Source: an uncultured Desulfobacterales bacterium (GTDB taxonomy: Bacteria > Desulfobacterota > Desulfobulbia > Desulfobulbales > Desulfocapsaceae). Taken from it: a stretch of 64,000 nucleotides of DNA. The notes beneath the pieces were generated by a model, which had not been told where the DNA came from, ran no database searches, and worked only from the letters and a program-made list of their open reading frames with translations. The DNA lies in contig CALGIJ010000006.1 in the NCBI GenBank assembly GCA_937915545.1, positions 1-64,000 of the forward strand, in the 5' to 3' direction. This document shows positions 26,536-36,417 of the stretch, in pieces. A program made the translations under genes and the position numbers. Each line of letters starts with the position of its first letter. Position 1 is the stretch's first letter.

Positions 26536-26796
26536 CCTCACTCCATTTTCCGTGCCTGAAGCGGCGCCGCCCTTGCCGCGCAGAAGCTCTCCCGGCCATC
26601 GTCAGCCCCGTCGCCAGACCCGGCAAGGCGCCGCGGAGGCGTCCGCGCACGATTCCCTGGCAGGCCCGAGGCCCGGCAGGATACTGTTTCTATTTCACAT
26701 GATAAACTTCGTTAAGTACACTCTCCCCCGGGCCAATGCAACCATTATTTCCCGGCCGCGGCGGGCCGCCAGCCTGGGCCGAATCCGCAAAAACCA

Positions 26797-26825
26797 TTGG
26801 CAGAACCGGTCTATGGCTATATAGT
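26797..26825 (+). promoter_or_regulatory. sigma-70 promoter of enolase
   Basis: TTGGCA (26797-26802) and TATAGT (26820-26825) are separated by exactly 17 bases, five matches each to consensus. It lies 73 bases before the enolase ATG. The rest of the 26536-26898 gap shows no gene. Confidence 0.6.
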
Positions 26826-26898
26826 GGCAGGAGTCGCACCCCCGGCGGGGAGGCCGGCGGTCTTTGAGATCAACCCATTGAAAATTGAGGATAAACAC

Positions 26899-28170
26899 AT
26901 GAAAGAGGCAATTGCGGCGGTTCGCGGCATGGAGATCCTGGATTCGCGGGGCAACCCGACGGTTCGTGTCTTTGTCGAGCTGGCGGACGGCACCGTTTCC
27001 TCCGCCTCCGTGCCCTCCGGGGCCAGCACCGGCGAAAACGAGGCCATCGAACTGCGCGACGGCGACAAGAACCGTTATCTCGGCAAAGGCGTGCTCAAGG
27101 CGGTGGAAAACGTCAACGCCATCATCGCCCCGGCGCTGATCGGCATGCCCGCCACCCAGCAGGTGGCCATCGACCTGAAGATGATCGAGCTCGACGGCAC
27201 CGACAACAAGTCGAACCTCGGCGCCAACGCCATCCTCGGCGTCTCCATGGCCGTGGCCAGGGCCGCCGCCATGTCCTGCCGCCTGCCCCTCTACCGCTAC
27301 CTCGGCGGCTCGGGGGCGCGCCGCATCCCGGTACCGGCGATGAACATCATCAACGGCGGCGCCCATGCCGACAACAGCGTCGATATCCAGGAATTCATGG
27401 CGGTGCCCATCGGCGCCCCCAACTTCCGCGAAGGCCTGCGCTATATCGCCGAGACCTTCCACACCCTGAAGAAGCTGCTCAAGGGGCAGAACCTCGCCAC
27501 CAGCGTCGGTGACGAAGGCGGCTTCGCCCCCAACCTGCCGAGCAACGAGGCGGTGATGGATATCATCATTACCGCCATCGAGAAGGCCGGCTACGTCCCC
27601 GGCCAGGACATCGCCATCTCCCTCGACAGCGCCGCCAGCTCCTTCGCCACCGATCTCGGCGGCAGCTACGACCTCAAGTGGTCCGGCGGCGGCGCCAAGA
27701 GCTCCGACGACCTGGTGGCCATGGCCGAGCAGTGGGTGGAGAAATACCCCATCGTCTCCTGGGAGGACCCGCTGGCCGAGAACGATTGGGCGGGCTTCAA
27801 GAAACTGACCGCCAGGGTGGGCGACCGCATCGACATCGTCGGCGACGACATCTTCGTCACCAACACCCAGTACATCTCCCGCGGCATCGAAGAGAAGGCC
27901 GCCAACTCGGTGCTCATCAAGCTCAACCAGATCGGCACGGTGTCGGAGAGCATTGACGCGGTACGCATGTGCCGCGACGCCGGCTGGCGCTACTTCATCT
28001 CGCACCGCTCCGGCGAGACCGAGGACACCTTCCTCGCCGATTTCGCGGTGGCCATGGACGGCGGCCAGCTGAAGACCGGCTCGGCCTCGCGCAGCGAGCG
28101 TATCGCCAAGTACAACCGCCTGCTGGAAATCGAGCAGGAGTTGGGCGGCGCCGCCCTCTACTACTGGTAA
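26899..28170 (+). CDS. eno: enolase
   Basis: A 423-residue glycolytic/gluconeogenic enzyme interconverting 2-phosphoglycerate and phosphoenolpyruvate. Family segments are [13 protein letters not shown] at the start, the mobile loop [29 protein letters not shown] containing the general-acid Glu, the metal ligands in ISLDSA, SWEDPL and IVGDD, the base Lys in [10 protein letters not shown], and SHRSGETED. The C-terminus ends in GAALYYW rather than the usual YRG-type end, a minor deviation. ATG 26899 follows TTGAGGAT; the frame upstream of it is open but unrelated to enolase. It is monocistronic with its own promoter. Confidence 0.98.
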   Translation: MKEAIAAVRGMEILDSRGNPTVRVFVELADGTVSSASVPSGASTGENEAIELRDGDKNRYLGKGVLKAVENVNAIIAPALIGMPATQQVAIDLKMIELDGTDNKSNLGANAILGVSMAVARAAAMSCRLPLYRYLGGSGARRIPVPAMNIINGGAHADNSVDIQEFMAVPIGAPNFREGLRYIAETFHTLKKLLKGQNLATSVGDEGGFAPNLPSNEAVMDIIITAIEKAGYVPGQDIAISLDSAASSFATDLGGSYDLKWSGGGAKSSDDLVAMAEQWVEKYPIVSWEDPLAENDWAGFKKLTARVGDRIDIVGDDIFVTNTQYISRGIEEKAANSVLIKLNQIGTVSESIDAVRMCRDAGWRYFISHRSGETEDTFLADFAVAMDGGQLKTGSASRSERIAKYNRLLEIEQELGGAALYYW

Positions 28171-28172
28171 GC

Positions 28173-28206
28173 CCCCGGCGCCGCCTCTCGCTCCTCAGCG
28201 CCGGGG
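28173..28206 (+). terminator. GC-rich hairpin after enolase
   Basis: CCCCGGCGC (28173-28181) and GCGCCGGGG (28198-28206) form a perfect 9-bp stem starting two bases after the enolase stop. No U-run follows, so it is either a weak terminator or a 3'-end stabilising hairpin. Confidence 0.45.
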
Positions 28207-28340
28207 CGGCACCAACACCCGGCAAATCCACCTTCGCCCATTGACAGAAGGGGCCATCGGGGCAACTCTATCTGTCATAGGTCGATTCCGCCTGGCACTT
28301 CTGTCCGGGCCAGGCAACAACGGCACCACGGAGCATAACG

Positions 28341-28520
28341 ATGGCCCCTCTCCCCAATGAAAAACCTGATCCGCAGCGGGTGGCAGTCCTCCGCGCGCTG
28401 CCCCTGGAAGTCAAGGAACAGCTCACCGGCGAGGAAGCGGAAGCGTTCATGTACAACCGCGAACTGCCCGAGTCCCTGCTCGAAAAGCTTAAGGACTATC
28501 TCGTCGACGAGCGCCCGTAA
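28341..28520 (+). CDS. 59-residue hypothetical protein
   Basis: A short reading frame, ATG to TAA, encoding MAPLPNEKPDPQRVAVLRAL and ending KLKDYLVDERP. It is charged and probably helical, with codon choice strongly biased to G/C in third positions like neighbouring genes, which supports real coding. No family recognised. A possible -35 TTGACA is at 28241 but without a good -10. The small zinc-finger-like gene follows after 42 bases, so the two are probably co-transcribed. Confidence 0.6.
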   Translation: MAPLPNEKPDPQRVAVLRALPLEVKEQLTGEEAEAFMYNRELPESLLEKLKDYLVDERP

Positions 28521-28562
28521 AGAAACGAAGGTCTTTTTTTCCCCCACCCCAAGGAGATCCCC

Positions 28563-28736
28563 ATGGCCGAAGAGAAACGCACCCCCTGCCCCACCTGTCA
28601 AGGCAAGAAGATCATCGATGGCGTCTGCGAGGTAAGTTCGGAGTGGCGCGGCAGCCAGGACGACCAGGCCGACGACACCCAGTGCACCCCCGACCAGGTG
28701 TGCCCGACCTGCAAGGGCAAAGGCTACGAAGATTAA
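28563..28736 (+). CDS. 57-residue DnaJ-zinc-finger-like mini-protein
   Basis: A short protein with two CxxCxGx motifs, CPTCQGKK near the N-terminus and CPTCKGKGYED at the C-terminus, separated by about 38 residues. Two further Cys (in DGVCEV and DTQCTP) lie between. This is the DnaJ central zinc-finger unit: two CxxCxGxG pairs can hold one zinc. A clear AAGGAG ribosome site precedes ATG 28563. Similar mini-proteins occur beside chaperone or thiol genes, but its role here is unknown. Confidence 0.75.
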   Translation: MAEEKRTPCPTCQGKKIIDGVCEVSSEWRGSQDDQADDTQCTPDQVCPTCKGKGYED

Positions 28737-28861
28737 GACGATCGCTGTGCGGGGCCTCTTTCTGCTTGGCCCCGCCCGTTTGTCGTGACCAGCTGTGCCG
28801 CCCCCGGAACGCGACGCCCGTTTCATGGTCATCAGGCCGGTGACTGAGGAGATACCGCAAC

Positions 28862-29491
28862 ATGCCCCTTGAACACTGGCTGGCCTTTGTCGCCGCCTCG
28901 GTAGTGCTGCTGGTGCTGCCTGGGCCGACTATCCTCACCGTCATCGGCTACTCCCTGACCCACGGCCGCCGGGCCAACCTGCCCCTGGTGGCGGGTGTGG
29001 CCCTCGGCGATTGCACCGCCCTGCTGCTCTCCATCGTTGGCCTAGGCGCCCTGCTCAAGACCTCGGCCCTGTGGTTCACCGCCGTCAAGCTGATAGGCGG
29101 CTGCTACCTGCTCTACCTTGGTGTGCGCATGCTGCGCGCCGGGGCGCTCAGCGGGGAGGTGGCCATGGCGACAACCTCCGCCGCCCCGCCGCTGCAGCTC
29201 TTCGCGAACACCTACCTGGTCACCGCCCTCAACCCCAAGGGCATCATCTTCTTTGTCGCCTTCCTGCCGCAGTTCCTCAGCCACAACGGCCATGAGGGGC
29301 CGCAGCTGGCCCTGCTGGCGGCAACCTTCGTCATCCTCGCCACCATCAACGCCACCCTCTACGCCACCTTTGCCGCCACCGCCCGCCGCATCCTGCAGAA
29401 GCCGGTCTTTCGTCGCCGCTTCCACCTCCTCGGCGGCTCACTCCTTGCCGGAGCCGGCCTGTGGGCCCTCTACGCCAGGCGGATGCCGTAA
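28862..29491 (+). CDS. LysE/RhtB-family amino-acid exporter
   Basis: A 209-residue, six-helix inner-membrane exporter. The N-terminal VVLLVLPGPTILTVIGYSLTHGRR matches the RhtB signature (PGP...), and the central helix VKLIGGCYLLYLGVRMLRAG is typical. Members export homoserine, threonine, leucine or related compounds; the substrate here cannot be told. GAGGAG precedes the ATG. It converges on the chemoreceptor gene, 33 bases apart. Confidence 0.9.
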   Translation: MPLEHWLAFVAASVVLLVLPGPTILTVIGYSLTHGRRANLPLVAGVALGDCTALLLSIVGLGALLKTSALWFTAVKLIGGCYLLYLGVRMLRAGALSGEVAMATTSAAPPLQLFANTYLVTALNPKGIIFFVAFLPQFLSHNGHEGPQLALLAATFVILATINATLYATFAATARRILQKPVFRRRFHLLGGSLLAGAGLWALYARRMP

Positions 29492-29524
29492 AATCACCGC
29501 CGCATCTGCGGCCCCCGGCCGCCA

Positions 29525-31921
29525 CTAGCCCAGATACAGCTCATCGAGGGCGGTGAAAAACTGCTCGCGAACCTGTTCGAACTCGACCATGAGTTTTCGC
29601 GCCTGCTCTGTCCGACCCTGGCTGGCGAGTTCGGCAATGCGCCCGGCATGCTGGTGCACCTGGGTATGGAACTCGCCAACCTCCTTGAAGGAGGGATAGG
29701 AAGTCAACGCCTGGCCCTCGGCTCCGTAATACCACTTGCCGAAGTCGCACTCATGGGCGGAAGACACCTCCTCGGGACGCAGCGCCGCCTTGCCGTTGAG
29801 TACCGCCTCGAGGCGCGAGCGCCACTGCATGTGGGCCGCCTTGACCTTGCCGATATCGAAGCGTGCCTGGGCGGTGCGGAACTTGCCCACCACCTCGGAG
29901 AGACGCTCGGAGAGCTTGAGCAAGTCATGGGCATGGGTGGTCAGCTGGGCGCTGACGATGTTCATCTCCGCGGAGGAGTCGCTGACCTCGTGGATATCGG
30001 CGGTGATGCCCCCGGTCACCGAAGACACCTCGGCCACGCCCCGGTTGACTTCCTTGATGCCCTGAGAGGCCTGGCCGAGATTCTCGGCGATTTCGCTGGT
30101 GGCCTTGGACTGCTCCTCCACCGCCGTGGCGATGGTAGTAACCAGCTCGTTGACCTCATCGATGATCCCCGAAATGCGCGCGATCTCGCCGACGGCGTCG
30201 CTGGTCGAGTCCTGGATGGCCTCGATCTTAGCTTTGATCTCGCCGGTGGCCCCGGCGGTCTGCCGGGCCAGCTCCTTGATCTCGTTGGCGACCACCGCAA
30301 AGCCCTTGCCCGCCTCCCCCGCCCTGGCCGCCTCGATGGTGGCGTTGAGGGCGAGGAGGTTGGTCTGGTCGGAGATCTCGGTGATGACCTCGGTGACCTT
30401 GCCGATCTCCTTGACGTCGACCCCGAGACGATCGACCTTCTGCGACGCGGCATGCGCCCCCGATGCGGCGCTCTGCGCGATCTTGCGCGCGTTCTCCGAG
30501 TTGCCGGCAATCTCGCGCACGATGACCGCCATCTCCTCCGCCGCCGAGGCGACGGCGTCGAGGTTGGTAGCCGCCTCCTCGCTGGCAGCGGCCACGGTGG
30601 CCATATTGTCGCTCATTGCCTGGGCGCCGTGGGCGACGCGCTGCGAACGCTCGCTGCTGTTGCCGGCACTGCTGGCAAGACCGGTGGCGATGGTGGTCAA
30701 TTGATCGGAAGAGAGCTGCAGGCTGTTGGCCTTGGAGCCGAAGTCACGGACGATGCGCTCCAGGCGGTCGAGGAAGAGGTTGAACCAGGTGGCCAGTTCG
30801 CCGATCTCGTCGTTCTTGAGAATCTGCAGCCGCCTAGTGAGATCACCCTCGCCCTCGGCGATATCCTTGAGCATGGCCACGGTGCGCTTGATCGGTGCGA
30901 CCACCGCCCGCACGGAAAAGAGCAGCGGCAGAAGAATGGCCAGCAGCAGGGCCAGGCTGAGGCCGAGGATACCGAGCTTGATGGTGCGGAACTGGGCGAA
31001 GAGCTCTCCGGCGTTATAGACGAAGGCCATGACCCCGACCTGCTTGCCGGAGAAGTCGTTGATGGGGAAGGTGGTGACGAACTCATCGCCCACCTGCTGC
31101 ATGAAGAGCCCCTTGCTGCCCTGGGAAAGCAGATCGGCACCGACCACCGCATCGGTCACCTCGCGACGCGAGGAGGATACGAAGACGAAAGCGTCGCCGA
31201 CCACCGGATGCTTGGCCGCGTCCTGCAACTCCTTGGCGAAGCCCAGCTTGTCCTTGTTCATATAGACGGCGATATGTTCCTTGTCGTTGCTGACGCCGTA
31301 TTTGACCAGCGGGTCATAGGAAGAGAGGGACTCCACCGAGCCGAGGTACTTGCCGTCGGCGGCGAAGATCGGCGCAATGCCGCGTATCTCGAAGCCCCCC
31401 ACCCCCACCTCGACACCGACCACCGGTTTCTGGGTCTTGGTGATGGCCAGCACCGTTTCGCGGAACTCGCGCAGGTCATCGCTCTTGTTCTGCTTGGCGT
31501 TCCACACCCGCAACAGGCTGCGCGCCGGCGGCAGGTGGAAGTGAAGGCGCAGGGCCTGGCCGTCGAGATTAGCTTTCAATCCTTTGGCGACGGAGGAAAA
31601 GAAGTCGCGCAGCAGGCCGCGCGCCGCCTCGAGCTGCGGGTCGTCGGCTTTGTCGATATTGCCCCGCCAGGCGGTGTCGTAGGCGGCGAGAACCTCCTTC
31701 TGGGCGCTGAACAGTGACGCCTGGGCGAGCATCGTCTGGGAGATGCGCTTCTCGCTGGTGGCCATGTCGACCATTTTCGACTGGCCGAGTCGCTCGAGAT
31801 TGTTGGTCAGCATCCGGCCGACGATGTTCTCCGCCACCACATAAAGGAATAAGGAGAAAACCATGGTGGCCAGGGCGATGGGCAGCATCAGGCGGGGGCC
31901 GATCTTCTGCAGTCTGTTCAT
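29525..31921 (-). CDS. methyl-accepting chemotaxis protein with C-terminal CZB domain
   Basis: A 798-residue transducer. A first membrane segment ([20 protein letters not shown]) precedes a ~280-residue periplasmic sensor, probably dCache-like ([20 protein letters not shown]). A second membrane segment ([20 protein letters not shown]) leads to HAMP (residues ~335-390) and the signalling domain, with hairpin tip [21 protein letters not shown]. The last ~100 residues are a chemoreceptor zinc-binding domain: [31 protein letters not shown] supply His/Cys zinc ligands. CZB domains respond to zinc and oxidants. No che genes lie nearby. Confidence 0.94.
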   Translation of the reverse strand: MNRLQKIGPRLMLPIALATMVFSLFLYVVAENIVGRMLTNNLERLGQSKMVDMATSEKRISQTMLAQASLFSAQKEVLAAYDTAWRGNIDKADDPQLEAARGLLRDFFSSVAKGLKANLDGQALRLHFHLPPARSLLRVWNAKQNKSDDLREFRETVLAITKTQKPVVGVEVGVGGFEIRGIAPIFAADGKYLGSVESLSSYDPLVKYGVSNDKEHIAVYMNKDKLGFAKELQDAAKHPVVGDAFVFVSSSRREVTDAVVGADLLSQGSKGLFMQQVGDEFVTTFPINDFSGKQVGVMAFVYNAGELFAQFRTIKLGILGLSLALLLAILLPLLFSVRAVVAPIKRTVAMLKDIAEGEGDLTRRLQILKNDEIGELATWFNLFLDRLERIVRDFGSKANSLQLSSDQLTTIATGLASSAGNSSERSQRVAHGAQAMSDNMATVAAASEEAATNLDAVASAAEEMAVIVREIAGNSENARKIAQSAASGAHAASQKVDRLGVDVKEIGKVTEVITEISDQTNLLALNATIEAARAGEAGKGFAVVANEIKELARQTAGATGEIKAKIEAIQDSTSDAVGEIARISGIIDEVNELVTTIATAVEEQSKATSEIAENLGQASQGIKEVNRGVAEVSSVTGGITADIHEVSDSSAEMNIVSAQLTTHAHDLLKLSERLSEVVGKFRTAQARFDIGKVKAAHMQWRSRLEAVLNGKAALRPEEVSSAHECDFGKWYYGAEGQALTSYPSFKEVGEFHTQVHQHAGRIAELASQGRTEQARKLMVEFEQVREQFFTALDELYLG

Positions 31922-31983
31922 GCGGCGTCTTCCTTGTGCGAATGTTTTCGTCTCGTACTTCGTCCTTGGTGATGGTTCTCCTT

Positions 31984-32012
31984 ATTATATCGATTTTAGT
32001 CCCGCTACAAAG
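31984..32012 (-). promoter_or_regulatory. possible sigma-70 promoter of the chemoreceptor gene
   Basis: On the minus strand a perfect TATAAT (31989-31984) lies 62 bases before the ATG. The hexamer 17 bases upstream is CTTTGT, a poor -35. No FliA-type (sigma-28) consensus is convincing here. The remaining bases up to 32251 show no gene. Confidence 0.4.
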
Positions 32013-32251
32013 AGTTGACGGGCAAAAAAATGAACAGCCACAGCCGCCTCACGCGTAACATCCAGAAATGGTAAGAGGAAACCGGATGAAAAAAAATCAC
32101 CGCCTTTCCGGCACAGGGCGGAAAGAGCCAGCGCGGAGGACCGGATAGAGACGGAGACGGCTTCAAGAAAGAAACGGCAATACTCGGGCGAAAATGACGC
32201 AGCGGGAGCCAGATCAGCCCCCCAGGGTGAAGAGGAGTGAGGAGAAGAAGA

Positions 32252-32289
32252 GGCGGCCGCCCCGCCCGGCCACGGGCGGGGCGGCCGCC
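32252..32289 (-). terminator. 16-bp perfect hairpin after the CoA-disulfide reductase gene
   Basis: GGCGGCCGCCCCGCCC (32252-32267) and its exact reverse complement (32274-32289) are separated by six bases. On the minus strand the hairpin begins 5 bases after the TAG stop and is followed by TCTTCTTCTCC, a pyrimidine tract rather than a clean U-run. Probably a strong terminator. Confidence 0.65.
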
Positions 32290-32294
32290 GCCAC

Positions 32295-33992
32295 CTATTT
32301 CTTGCGGGGATAGGGCCAGGCCATGATGCCCCCTTCCATGACCCGCACATTGCGGTAGCCATGGGCGCGCAGGATGGGGATCATCTCGTAGCCGCGCAGA
32401 GAGATTTTGCAGAAGCAGATGATCTCGGCATCCTTGTCGGCGGGCAGTTCGGCGAGCCGCGAGCGCAGGGCCCCCAGGGGGATGAGCTGTTCGCCGATGC
32501 CGAGCTGCATCTCCTCGAACTCCTGGGGAGTGCGCCCGTCGATGAAGAAGGGGCGTTCACCTTTTTGCAGCTTGGCCCACACCTCGCTGGCGGAGATACC
32601 CGCCATGCGCCCCTTGAGGGTGTTCTCCATGATGTGCGCCGAGGCGATGAAGTGATCGATGGCCAGGGAATAGGGCGGGGCGTAGGGCAGATCGGCGTGG
32701 ACGAGGTCCTCGACGCGCAACTTGCCGAGAATGGCCATGGCGGCGGTGGCCACCTGCCGGCCGACGTCGCCGGGGCCGACGCACTGGAAGCCCATCAGGC
32801 GCCCTTCCGGCCCGGCCACCAGTATCCGTGAGACGAGCAGCTTGCCGCCCATGAAGTTCGGCTTGTCGGGACCGGCATTGACCACCGCCCGGCAGTCGGC
32901 CAGGCCCAGTTTCGCTGCCGCCGCCAGCGACAGGCCGGTGATGCCGGCGGAATAGTCGAAGACCTTGCAGATGCCGGTGTGGTAGGTGCCGGGGAAGGTC
33001 ACCGTGCGGCCGCAGATGGCGTTTTCCCCGGCGACGCGGCCCTCGAGGTTGGCAAGGTCGCCCATGGGGGCGAAGACCGGCGCCCCGCTGATGCGGCTCT
33101 CGATCTCGACACAGTCGCCGGCGGCAAAAATTGCCTCGTCGTTGGTCTGCATATAGGCGTCGACGACGATGCCGCCGCTCTGGCCGATGGCCAGGCCGGC
33201 GTCACGGGCGAGGTCGCTGTTGGGGGCCACGCCGGCGGCGACCACCGCCACCTGGCAGTCGATGACCGTGCCGTCGGCGAGCTTGACCCCGACGAGATTG
33301 CCATCGCGACCGAGAAACTCCGCCACACGCTTGCCGGTTTCCACCCGCACCCCCTTGGCGCGCATGTGGTTTTCCACCAGCATGGCGAGATCGCGGTCGA
33401 GAAAGGTCAGCACCTGGTCGAGCGCCTCGACCACGGCCACTTCCATGCCCGCCCGGTGCAGGGCCTCGCAGGCCTCGACGCCGATCAGGCCGCCCCCCAC
33501 CACCACCGCCTGGCGGACCTTGCCGCCATCGCGGACGGCGCGCAGATAATCGGTATCGGCCATGGTGAGGAGGGTGGTGACGCCGGCGAGGTCATGGCCC
33601 GGCACTGGCAGCCGCCGCGCTTTGGCGCCGGTGCAGAGGATGAGGGTGTCGTAGGGGCGGGAGAACTCCTCGCCGGTCTTGACACGGCGGCAGCGCACCA
33701 GCTTGGCGGCGCGGTCGATGGCCACCACCTCGGTCTCCACCAGGGCCTCGATGGCCTTGGCCTTGGCGAAGAAGGTGGTGTCGCGCACCACCCCCGCCGG
33801 GGAGCAGAGCAACTCGCGGCGATCGTTGAAGACCCCGCCGATATAGTAGGGGTAGCCGCAGCTGGCCATGGACAGCTCCGCCGTCTTCTGGATGAGGGTG
33901 ATCTCGGCGAACTCGTCAAGCCGCCTGGCCTTGGCGGCTGCCTTGGCCCCCGCCGCCGACCCGCCGACAACCACTATCTTCTTGCGTTCCAT
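32295..33992 (-). CDS. CoA-disulfide reductase / FAD-dependent oxidoreductase with C-terminal rhodanese domain
   Basis: A 565-residue flavoprotein. The FAD-binding motif is VVVGGSAAGAKAAAKARR (residues 7-24), the redox Cys45 lies in SMASCGYPYYIGG, a second dinucleotide motif VVVGGGLIGVEACEAL binds NAD(P)H, and IFAAGDCVE closes the FAD site. Residues ~465-560 are a rhodanese domain (FFIDGRTPQEFEE) whose loop is EIICFCKISLRGYE, with Cys at the active-site position. Such fusions (CoADR-RHD/Npsr) reduce CoA disulfide, CoA persulfide or polysulfide in anaerobes. Single gene with a terminator immediately downstream. Confidence 0.92.
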   Translation of the reverse strand: MERKKIVVVGGSAAGAKAAAKARRLDEFAEITLIQKTAELSMASCGYPYYIGGVFNDRRELLCSPAGVVRDTTFFAKAKAIEALVETEVVAIDRAAKLVRCRRVKTGEEFSRPYDTLILCTGAKARRLPVPGHDLAGVTTLLTMADTDYLRAVRDGGKVRQAVVVGGGLIGVEACEALHRAGMEVAVVEALDQVLTFLDRDLAMLVENHMRAKGVRVETGKRVAEFLGRDGNLVGVKLADGTVIDCQVAVVAAGVAPNSDLARDAGLAIGQSGGIVVDAYMQTNDEAIFAAGDCVEIESRISGAPVFAPMGDLANLEGRVAGENAICGRTVTFPGTYHTGICKVFDYSAGITGLSLAAAAKLGLADCRAVVNAGPDKPNFMGGKLLVSRILVAGPEGRLMGFQCVGPGDVGRQVATAAMAILGKLRVEDLVHADLPYAPPYSLAIDHFIASAHIMENTLKGRMAGISASEVWAKLQKGERPFFIDGRTPQEFEEMQLGIGEQLIPLGALRSRLAELPADKDAEIICFCKISLRGYEMIPILRAHGYRNVRVMEGGIMAWPYPRKK

Positions 33993-34269
33993 ATCTTGCC
34001 CCTTTGCGCATCTGGTAGTGCGCGATATATGCCCCGACAGCCATTACCGGCGACTCAGGCCACACCGGGACCCTCTGCCCCAGGCGGCCTGTCGCCGGCC
34101 GGTTCCCGTTTCTGGTAGCAAAGGTTGGGCCAGCAATACGAAAATCCCGTCAACGGAAGAATGGCGTCATCACGGCAGGCTAGCCCTGATGCAGGCCGGA
34201 GAATGAGAGGCAACAGTCGCAGAGAGGCGACTCTTGCCAAGCTACGCCGTTGCACAAATGCGACTGTCG

Positions 34270-35724
34270 CTACCCTTCCTCGCCACGCTTGCGCCCATCG
34301 ATCTCCGGCGGCAGGGCGATATTGAACTTCTTGAGCTTGCGGAACAGGGTGCTCTTATGGATGCCCAACGCCTTGGCGGCGGCCAGGCGGTTATAGTGGT
34401 GCTCGCGGAGGGCGGCGAGAATGGCCTCCTCCTCGCTGGCCTGGCGCTGCATGGCGATGGGCGAAGGCAGCGGGCCGGCGGACGGCGGCGCAGCCTGGGG
34501 GACGGAGGCGCTCGACTCCCGCCGCAGCAGGTAGGCTGGCAGGTGGGCGACGGTGATTTCGCCTTCGCTGCAGAGCACGAAGGCGTGCTCGATGATGTTC
34601 TCCAGCTCGCGGATATTGCCGGGGAAGTCGTGCTGCAGCAGCAGCGCCATGGCCTCCTGGCTCACCCCCGACACGGCGCGGCCGCGCAGGGCGTTCATCT
34701 TCTCGACGAAGCGGTCGCAGAGCAGGGGGATGTCCTCCATGCGCTCGCGCAGCGGCGGCAGATGGAGGCGGACGATGTTGATGCGGTAGAAGAGGTCGCG
34801 ACGAAACTCGCCCTTCTCGACCATGGCGGCGAGGTCGCGGTTGGTGGCGGCGATGACCCTGGTCGCGGTCTTCATCCTGTCGATGCCGCCCAGGGGGGTG
34901 AACTCACGCTCCTCGAGGACGCGCAGCAGCTTCACCTGGAAGGCGGCGCTGGTGTCGCCGATCTCGTCGAGAAGGATGGTGCCCTTGCCGGCCAGCTGGA
35001 AGAGGCCCGGCTTGTCCTTCTCGGCGTTGGTGAAGGCCCCGGCCTTGTAGCCAAAGAGCTCCGACTCGAGCAGCGAGTCGGGCAGGGCGCCGCAGTTGAT
35101 GGCGATAAACGGCTGGTCGCGGCGCCCCGAGAGGTTGTGCAGGGCGTTGGCCATGAGTTCCTTGCCGGTGCCGGTGTCGCCCTCGATGAGCACCGTGCTG
35201 TCGCTCTCCGCCACCTGCGGCAGGATGGCGAAGATCTTCTGCATGGCCCGGCTGCGGCTGACCATGTCGCCGACGCTGTAGCCGCCGCGCAGTTCGCGGC
35301 GCAGCTCCTCGACCAGGCTATGGTCGCGGAAGGTCTCCACCCCGCCGAGGATCTCGCCGCGCTCGTCGCGCAGGGGCGAGGTGGAGACGGTGATCGGCAC
35401 GCGCTGCTGGCGGCTGTTGATGATGTAGGTGGCGCTCGAGACGAAGGACTTGCCCTCTTTCATGGTGCGCTTGAGGGCGCAGGCCCCCTCGCACATGTTG
35501 GAGCGAAAGACCTCCCAGCAGTAGCGGCCAATGGCATCCTGGCGCGGCGTGCCGGTAATTTCCTCGGCGGCACGGTTGAAGGTCATGATGCGCCAGTTAT
35601 GGTCGACGGTGAACACGCCTTCGGAGATCGACTCGAGGATGATCTCATGGGCCTTGTCGGTTATCGCGCCTTCGGTCCCCGCCAGCTTGCGCTCCTTGGG
35701 AGTTTTCCCTTTCATCGTAGCCAC
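34270..35724 (-). CDS. sigma-54-dependent transcriptional activator with PAS sensor
   Basis: A 484-residue enhancer-binding protein. An N-terminal PAS domain (HEIILESISEGVFTVDHNWR, residues ~25-135) contains a Cys cluster (RYCWEVFRSNMCEGACAL) that could hold a cofactor or act as a redox sensor. The AAA+ domain has Walker A EGDTGTGKELMA, Walker B GTILLDEIGDT and an arginine-finger region, and the C-terminus a Fis-type helix-turn-helix (NRLAAAKALGIHKSTLFRKLK). The sigma-54 contact loop reads GAFTNA instead of GAFTGA. Its targets are unknown; a -24/-12 promoter does occur at 58871 in this window. Confidence 0.93.
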   Translation of the reverse strand: MATMKGKTPKERKLAGTEGAITDKAHEIILESISEGVFTVDHNWRIMTFNRAAEEITGTPRQDAIGRYCWEVFRSNMCEGACALKRTMKEGKSFVSSATYIINSRQQRVPITVSTSPLRDERGEILGGVETFRDHSLVEELRRELRGGYSVGDMVSRSRAMQKIFAILPQVAESDSTVLIEGDTGTGKELMANALHNLSGRRDQPFIAINCGALPDSLLESELFGYKAGAFTNAEKDKPGLFQLAGKGTILLDEIGDTSAAFQVKLLRVLEEREFTPLGGIDRMKTATRVIAATNRDLAAMVEKGEFRRDLFYRINIVRLHLPPLRERMEDIPLLCDRFVEKMNALRGRAVSGVSQEAMALLLQHDFPGNIRELENIIEHAFVLCSEGEITVAHLPAYLLRRESSASVPQAAPPSAGPLPSPIAMQRQASEEEAILAALREHHYNRLAAAKALGIHKSTLFRKLKKFNIALPPEIDGRKRGEEG

Positions 35725-35733
35725 CGGACTTGA

Positions 35734-36414
35734 CTAGTGCTTGCCCTCGGACCAGTCGTTGTCCATGAACTGGTCATGGTCGGGGTGGGGCGGCATCATC
35801 TCGGCGAGGCGCATGTTGAGCCACTTTTCGACCTTGTCGATCTCCGCCTTGAGCTCGGCCAGGGCCTTGCCGCGATGGCTGACGCGGTGCTTCTCGGCCG
35901 AGTCGAGTTCGGCGAAGGTCTTGCCAAGTTCGGGGAAGAGAAAGAGCGGGTCATAGCCGAAGCCGTTGGCGCCGCGCTTTTCCTCGAGGAGCAGGCCCTC
36001 GCAGCGCGCCTCGTAGGTCAGGGCCGGGCCGCTCGGCACGGCGATGGACAGGGCGCAGTGGAAAGCGGCGCGGCGGTCGGTCTTGCCGGCCATCTCGCGC
36101 AGCAGCTTCTGGCAGTTGTCGTCGTCGCTGGCCTTGTCGCCGGCGTAGCGCGCCGAGTAGACCCCAGGGGCGCCGCCGAGGGCCTCGACCATCAACCCGG
36201 AGTCGTCGGCCAGGGCCGGCAGGCCGAGGATCTTGGCGGTGTGCAGGGCCTTCTTGTAGGCGTTCTCCTCGAAGGTGGTGCCATCTTCGATGGCTTCGGG
36301 GATCGGCCCGAAGTCGTCGAGGGAACGGATCTCGAAGCGCATGTCGGCGAGGAGCTCGCGGAACTCGCGCACCTTGTTCTTGTTTCTCGTGGCGATGACC
36401 AGTACCGAAAACAT
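35734..36414 (-). CDS. rdgB: dITP/XTP pyrophosphatase (RdgB/HAM1)
   Basis: A 226-residue house-cleaning enzyme hydrolysing dITP, ITP and XTP to monophosphates. Family motifs are VIATRNKNKVREFRELL at the N-terminus, TFEENAYKKAL, ADDSGLMVEALGGAPGVYSAR, GFGYDPLF and KHRVSHRGKALAEL. The C-terminal ~30 residues (MMPPHPDHDQFMDNDWSEGK) extend past the usual end. It lies 3 bases after queH and 9 before the activator gene, so the three are probably one transcript. Confidence 0.96.
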   Translation of the reverse strand: MFSVLVIATRNKNKVREFRELLADMRFEIRSLDDFGPIPEAIEDGTTFEENAYKKALHTAKILGLPALADDSGLMVEALGGAPGVYSARYAGDKASDDDNCQKLLREMAGKTDRRAAFHCALSIAVPSGPALTYEARCEGLLLEEKRGANGFGYDPLFLFPELGKTFAELDSAEKHRVSHRGKALAELKAEIDKVEKWLNMRLAEMMPPHPDHDQFMDNDWSEGKH

Positions 36415-36417
36415 CGT

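Noticed and set aside
29648..31717. A 689-codon plus-strand frame
   Set aside because: Antisense to the chemoreceptor gene, whose domains are unmistakable.
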